Source: Acidithiobacillus sp.
Lineage (GTDB): Bacteria; Pseudomonadota; Gammaproteobacteria; Acidithiobacillales; Acidithiobacillaceae
Direction of reading: 5' to 3'
Length of the DNA: 17,352 nucleotides
Assembly: GCA_027445725.1 (NCBI GenBank)
Contig: DAIAVG010000010.1
Location: 1 to 17,352 of the forward strand
This document shows, piece after piece, positions 14,814 through 17,352 of the stretch. The notes under the pieces were generated by a model that saw only the letters and a list, made by a program, of their open reading frames with translations, did not search any database and was not told the DNA's origin. The translations under genes and the position numbers were made by a program. The stretch's first letter is position 1, and every line of letters begins with the position of its first letter.

Positions 14814-14840
14814 TATAATATGATTACGCCTGCGTATAAT
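14814..14840 (+). promoter_or_regulatory. Possible promoter of the cycA-sdrA-pet genes
   Basis: Two perfect -10 hexamers TATAAT occur at 14814-14819 and 14835-14840 in an AT-rich stretch about 100 bases before the second cytochrome c4 gene. Neither has a good -35 at the right spacing. The second overlaps the inverted repeat TACGCCTGCGTA (14825-14836), which could be an operator. The 253-base gap suggests this c4 gene starts its own transcript. Confidence 0.4.
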
Positions 14841-14934
14841 TAATATGGGGTTTTGTTCATAACCGGCCTATAACTATCGAGAGTCTGCAATAGGAGCTTG
14901 GTGGTTGCTAGCCCTATCAACCAAGGTGCTATAT

Positions 14935-15648
14935 ATGCTACAAAAAAAACCGTTTTTATCAGCTATTCCCGTGTTAACGATAGCCATGGCCATGACGTCC
15001 GTAGCCTATGGCTCCACTCTCGCTAAAACGGTCTCTGCGGCTTCTCCTACAGCGGTCACCGCTAGTGCTACGAGCGTTACCGCTGCAACGGCGTCAGTCA
15101 CCCCAAGCGGGGTTCCCACGGTGGTGCAGTCCACTTGTATGGCCTGCCATGGCCTGCAGGGTGTGGCAGCAGATGGGGGCATGTTCCCCAATTTGGCGGC
15201 GCAATGGAAGCCTTACATCCTGCGAGAACTCGACCATTTCAAAGCGCATACACGGGCAGATCCGCAATCATCCATTATGTGGGGCATGGTGGCCCCGTTG
15301 ACTGCCGCGCAGATGCAGCAAGTCGCCGAATACTTTTCTTCTCAGAAGCCTGCGGCGGGACACGTTTACGATCCTAAACTCGTCGCCGAGGGGAAAAAAC
15401 TGTACTTCGGAGGGTTGCCCAAGGAACATATGCCAGCGTGCATGGCCTGCCATGGCACAACGCTGGCCGGTTTGCCCCCTTACTTCCCAATGTTAGCAGG
15501 GCAAAAACGCACTTATGTGATCAACCAACTGACCTATTTCAAGTCAGGGCAGCGGGTCGCCACGCATAAGGACATCATGCAATACATCGCCACCAGGTTG
15601 AATCAAAAGCAAATCACAGCGCTGGCCGCCTACATAAGGTCCCGGTGA
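14935..15648 (+). CDS. cycA: Dihaem cytochrome c4, first gene of the pet cluster
   Basis: This is a periplasmic or membrane-anchored dihaem c4 that in Acidithiobacillus exchanges electrons with the bc1 complex. From ATG 14935 the product is 237 residues: a signal peptide (MLQKKPFLSAIPVLTIAMAM, cleavage near VAYG-S), an Ala/Thr/Ser/Val-rich linker of about 40 residues, then two sites CMACH and CMACH in two homologous halves. ATG 14935 follows AAGGTG with 8-base spacing. A TTG at 14905 after AGGAG is an alternative start that adds 10 residues. The gene overlaps sdrA by four bases. The order cycA-sdrA-petA-petB agrees with the petI operon as I remember it. Confidence 0.88.
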   Translation: MLQKKPFLSAIPVLTIAMAMTSVAYGSTLAKTVSAASPTAVTASATSVTAATASVTPSGVPTVVQSTCMACHGLQGVAADGGMFPNLAAQWKPYILRELDHFKAHTRADPQSSIMWGMVAPLTAAQMQQVAEYFSSQKPAAGHVYDPKLVAEGKKLYFGGLPKEHMPACMACHGTTLAGLPPYFPMLAGQKRTYVINQLTYFKSGQRVATHKDIMQYIATRLNQKQITALAAYIRSR

Positions 15649-16463
15649 GCCCGATGGTTGAAAATGATTACACCAAACCGAGGGGTGACGGCACTCTGGA
15701 GGGGAAAACGATACTGGTCACCGGTGCTGGAGACGGCATCGGCAAGGCCGTATCCATTGAGTATGCCCGTCAGGGCGCTACGGTCATTTTGTTGGGAAAG
15801 ACGAAGCGTAATCTGGAAGGCGTCTACGATGAAATCACCGACTATGGATACCCTGAGCCGGCTATTCTTGTGGTGGATCTGGCCGAACCGACAGGCGATG
15901 CGTTTAAAACCATAAGCGCTGCTATATCCAGCGAGTTCAACCAGTTGAACGGCATAGTGCATAATGCGGCGGAACTCGGGATGTTGACTCCACTGGAGAT
16001 CTATGAAGGAGCTCTATGGGATCATGTATTTCAGGTCAACGTAAAGTCTCCTCTTCTGGTGACGCAGCAGTGCCTTCCGTTATTAAAAGAGGCTACGTAC
16101 GCATCTATTATTTTTACAACAGATGAATCCGGTATAAAGCCCAAAGGCTATTGGGGTGCCTACGGCGTGAGCAAGTCCGCCATATTGCATATGGCTCGTA
16201 TGTGGGCGATAGAGTATGCCAACACGAGTATCCGGGTGAATATCGTAGATCCCGGACCCTGTAGAACAGGGCTTCGCCTGTTGACGCATCCCGGTATGCC
16301 GATGAAGCGATATACGCCTCCTGAAGCGATCACCAGTATCTATACGAGATTAATGGATTGTGACGTGTTGGGTCATAACGGAGAGTTGTTTTATGCCCAA
16401 GATTTTATCAATCCTGATTTGGATGACAGAACTGAAAGGGATCTGGCAACCTCTACGATGTAA
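15645..16463 (+). CDS. sdrA: Short-chain dehydrogenase/reductase family protein SdrA (YciK-like)
   Basis: The 272-residue product is a Rossmann-fold SDR resembling E. coli YciK. It has cofactor motif TGAGDGIG (26-33), VVDLAEP, HNAAE (106-110, the NNAG position) and active-site Y173-GVS-K177. The residue 13 before Y173, where the catalytic serine normally stands, is D160 (FTTDESG); S162 lies two residues later. It may thus be a weak or non-classical enzyme. GTG 15645 overlaps the cycA TGA as GTGA, so coupling is likely; ATG at 15654 is an alternative start. SDR genes are known inside Acidithiobacillus pet operons, with function still unclear to me. Confidence 0.85.
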   Translation: MSPMVENDYTKPRGDGTLEGKTILVTGAGDGIGKAVSIEYARQGATVILLGKTKRNLEGVYDEITDYGYPEPAILVVDLAEPTGDAFKTISAAISSEFNQLNGIVHNAAELGMLTPLEIYEGALWDHVFQVNVKSPLLVTQQCLPLLKEATYASIIFTTDESGIKPKGYWGAYGVSKSAILHMARMWAIEYANTSIRVNIVDPGPCRTGLRLLTHPGMPMKRYTPPEAITSIYTRLMDCDVLGHNGELFYAQDFINPDLDDRTERDLATSTM

Positions 16464-16493
16464 TCCATCAAACAGCACATAGGAATCAATATC

Positions 16494-17114
16494 ATGTCAG
16501 ACGAAACGCAGGACAACAAGCATGCTCCAAATGTAACGCGTCGCCGCTTTCTCACTGCTCTGGTGACGGTATCCGGCGCCGCGGTAGCGGGCACTATTGC
16601 GGTACCGATGGTAAAATCGTTGGATCCAACGGCTGCCGCCGCGGCATTAGCCACCACCACCATTGATCTGTCTCCCATCGAGCCAGGTATGCAAATGGTG
16701 GCGCTGTGGCAGGAAAAGCCGGTTATAGTGGTAAACCGAACCCCGGAAATGCTGACCACTCTTGACGAGGCTGAACAGAAAGGCCTATTGAAAGATCCCA
16801 ACTGCAATATTCCGCAGCAGCCCCCCTACTGCAAAAACAAGTATAGGTCACGGGTGCCGGAATGGTATGTCGGTATAAAAATATGCAACCACCTGTGTTG
16901 CATACCGCATTACCGGCCCAAAAAAGCCAGCGTCGCGCCATGGTGGCTCGGTGGGTTTCATTGCCCTTGCCATGGATCTATGTACGATCTTTCTGCACGC
17001 GTAATCAAAGGTTCACCCGCCCCGCATAATATGGCAGTTCCTGAATACGACATCGATGTGGAAAAGAAAAGCGTCGTTGTAACCAAAATGTATCCGCTCG
17101 CGCATTTGTGCTGA
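16494..17114 (+). CDS. petA: Rieske iron-sulfur subunit of the cytochrome bc1 complex
   Basis: This is the [2Fe-2S] subunit that takes the first electron from quinol and passes it to cytochrome c1. The 206-residue product has a twin-arginine-type N-terminus (TRRRFLTALVTVSGAAVAG, uncleaved anchor). Rieske box 1 is C131-N-H133-L-C-C136 and box 2 is C157-P-C159-H160-G-S. Cluster ligands should be C131, H133, C157 and H160, with C136-C159 as the disulfide. The usual glycine before the second box 1 cysteine (CTHLGC) is replaced by C135. An insertion between residues 100 and 125 holds two more cysteines (C104, C113). It follows sdrA by 30 bases and precedes petB by 27. Confidence 0.95.
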   Translation: MSDETQDNKHAPNVTRRRFLTALVTVSGAAVAGTIAVPMVKSLDPTAAAAALATTTIDLSPIEPGMQMVALWQEKPVIVVNRTPEMLTTLDEAEQKGLLKDPNCNIPQQPPYCKNKYRSRVPEWYVGIKICNHLCCIPHYRPKKASVAPWWLGGFHCPCHGSMYDLSARVIKGSPAPHNMAVPEYDIDVEKKSVVVTKMYPLAHLC

Positions 17115-17141
17115 GTGTGGTAGCCGAGAAAGGAGGCTGAT

Positions 17142-17352
17142 ATGAGTTTCAAAGAGTGGTTTGTCAAACGTTCGCCGTTGCCGGAGATGTGGCGGGAGCA
17201 CATGGCTGAATACTATGCGCCAAAGAATTTCAATATCTTTTATTATGCAGGGTCTCTACTTCTACTGATGGTGGTGTTGCAGTTCCTGTCGGGATTTTTG
17301 GTTCTGGCACACTACATACCATCTGCCAGGGATGCATACATGATTCCATATA
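17142..17352 (+). CDS. petB: Cytochrome b of the bc1 complex, 5' part only
   Basis: A strong AGGAGG (17131-17136) precedes ATG 17142. The 70 visible codons encode MSFKEWFVKRSPLPEMWREH, then YYAPKNFNIFYYAGSLLLLM and the start of the first membrane helix, as in the N-terminus of bc1 cytochrome b. The frame runs off the right edge before any haem-ligand histidine. Identity rests on this N-terminus and on its place after petA. Confidence 0.9.
   Translation, partial: MSFKEWFVKRSPLPEMWREHMAEYYAPKNFNIFYYAGSLLLLMVVLQFLSGFLVLAHYIPSARDAYMIPY

Overview
The window looks like chromosomal DNA of an acidophilic iron/sulfur-oxidising gammaproteobacterium close to Acidithiobacillus. The main reason is the 3' end: a Cyc2-like cytochrome-porin, two dihaem cytochromes c4, an SDR protein and a bc1 complex in the order cycA-sdrA-petA-petB, which is the arrangement known for the Acidithiobacillus ferrooxidans petI operon. 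The genus is an inference from gene content, not a database match.

Layout. Positions 1-2513 (minus strand) hold dnaN (cut by the window edge) and dnaA. Perfect or near-perfect DnaA boxes and AT-rich DNA lie on both sides of dnaA, so this is probably the replication origin. Positions 3400-10985 hold a compact block for anaerobic life. On the plus strand are nrdD, a separate 68-residue glycyl-radical protein and nrdG (oxygen-independent ribonucleotide reduction). On the minus strand are ubiT, a small ORF, ubiU, ubiV and a lipoate-ligase/DUF116 fusion (oxygen-independent ubiquinone synthesis plus an unassigned partner). Positions 11135-12316 encode a flavin oxidoreductase with a cysteine-rich tail. 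Positions 12571-17352 encode the respiratory electron-transfer genes.

The most striking observation is an apparently conserved, structured RNA of about 70 nt that immediately precedes three start codons: nrdD (3434-3504, plus), ubiV (8964-9038, minus) and ubiT (10915-10985, minus). All three copies share the blocks GGAGA, GGGAA and CGCTAT(C/T)CC and can form a three-way junction. Its helices are kept while their bases differ, and it sits where the ribosome binding site should be. I do not recognise it as any riboswitch class I know. It would link deoxynucleotide synthesis and ubiquinone synthesis without oxygen into one post-transcriptional regulon.

Second, the class III ribonucleotide reductase is split. 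The 677-residue NrdD ends just after its zinc site, and the glycyl-radical segment is a separate gene with its own ribosome binding site. Third, the Cyc2-like porin, which has a good sigma-54-type promoter match upstream, stands next to cytochromes c4 and bc1, suggesting an outer-membrane-to-bc1 electron route. Together the genes describe a cell that must keep making DNA precursors and ubiquinone when oxygen is absent, while running c-type cytochrome respiration in an acidic periplasm.
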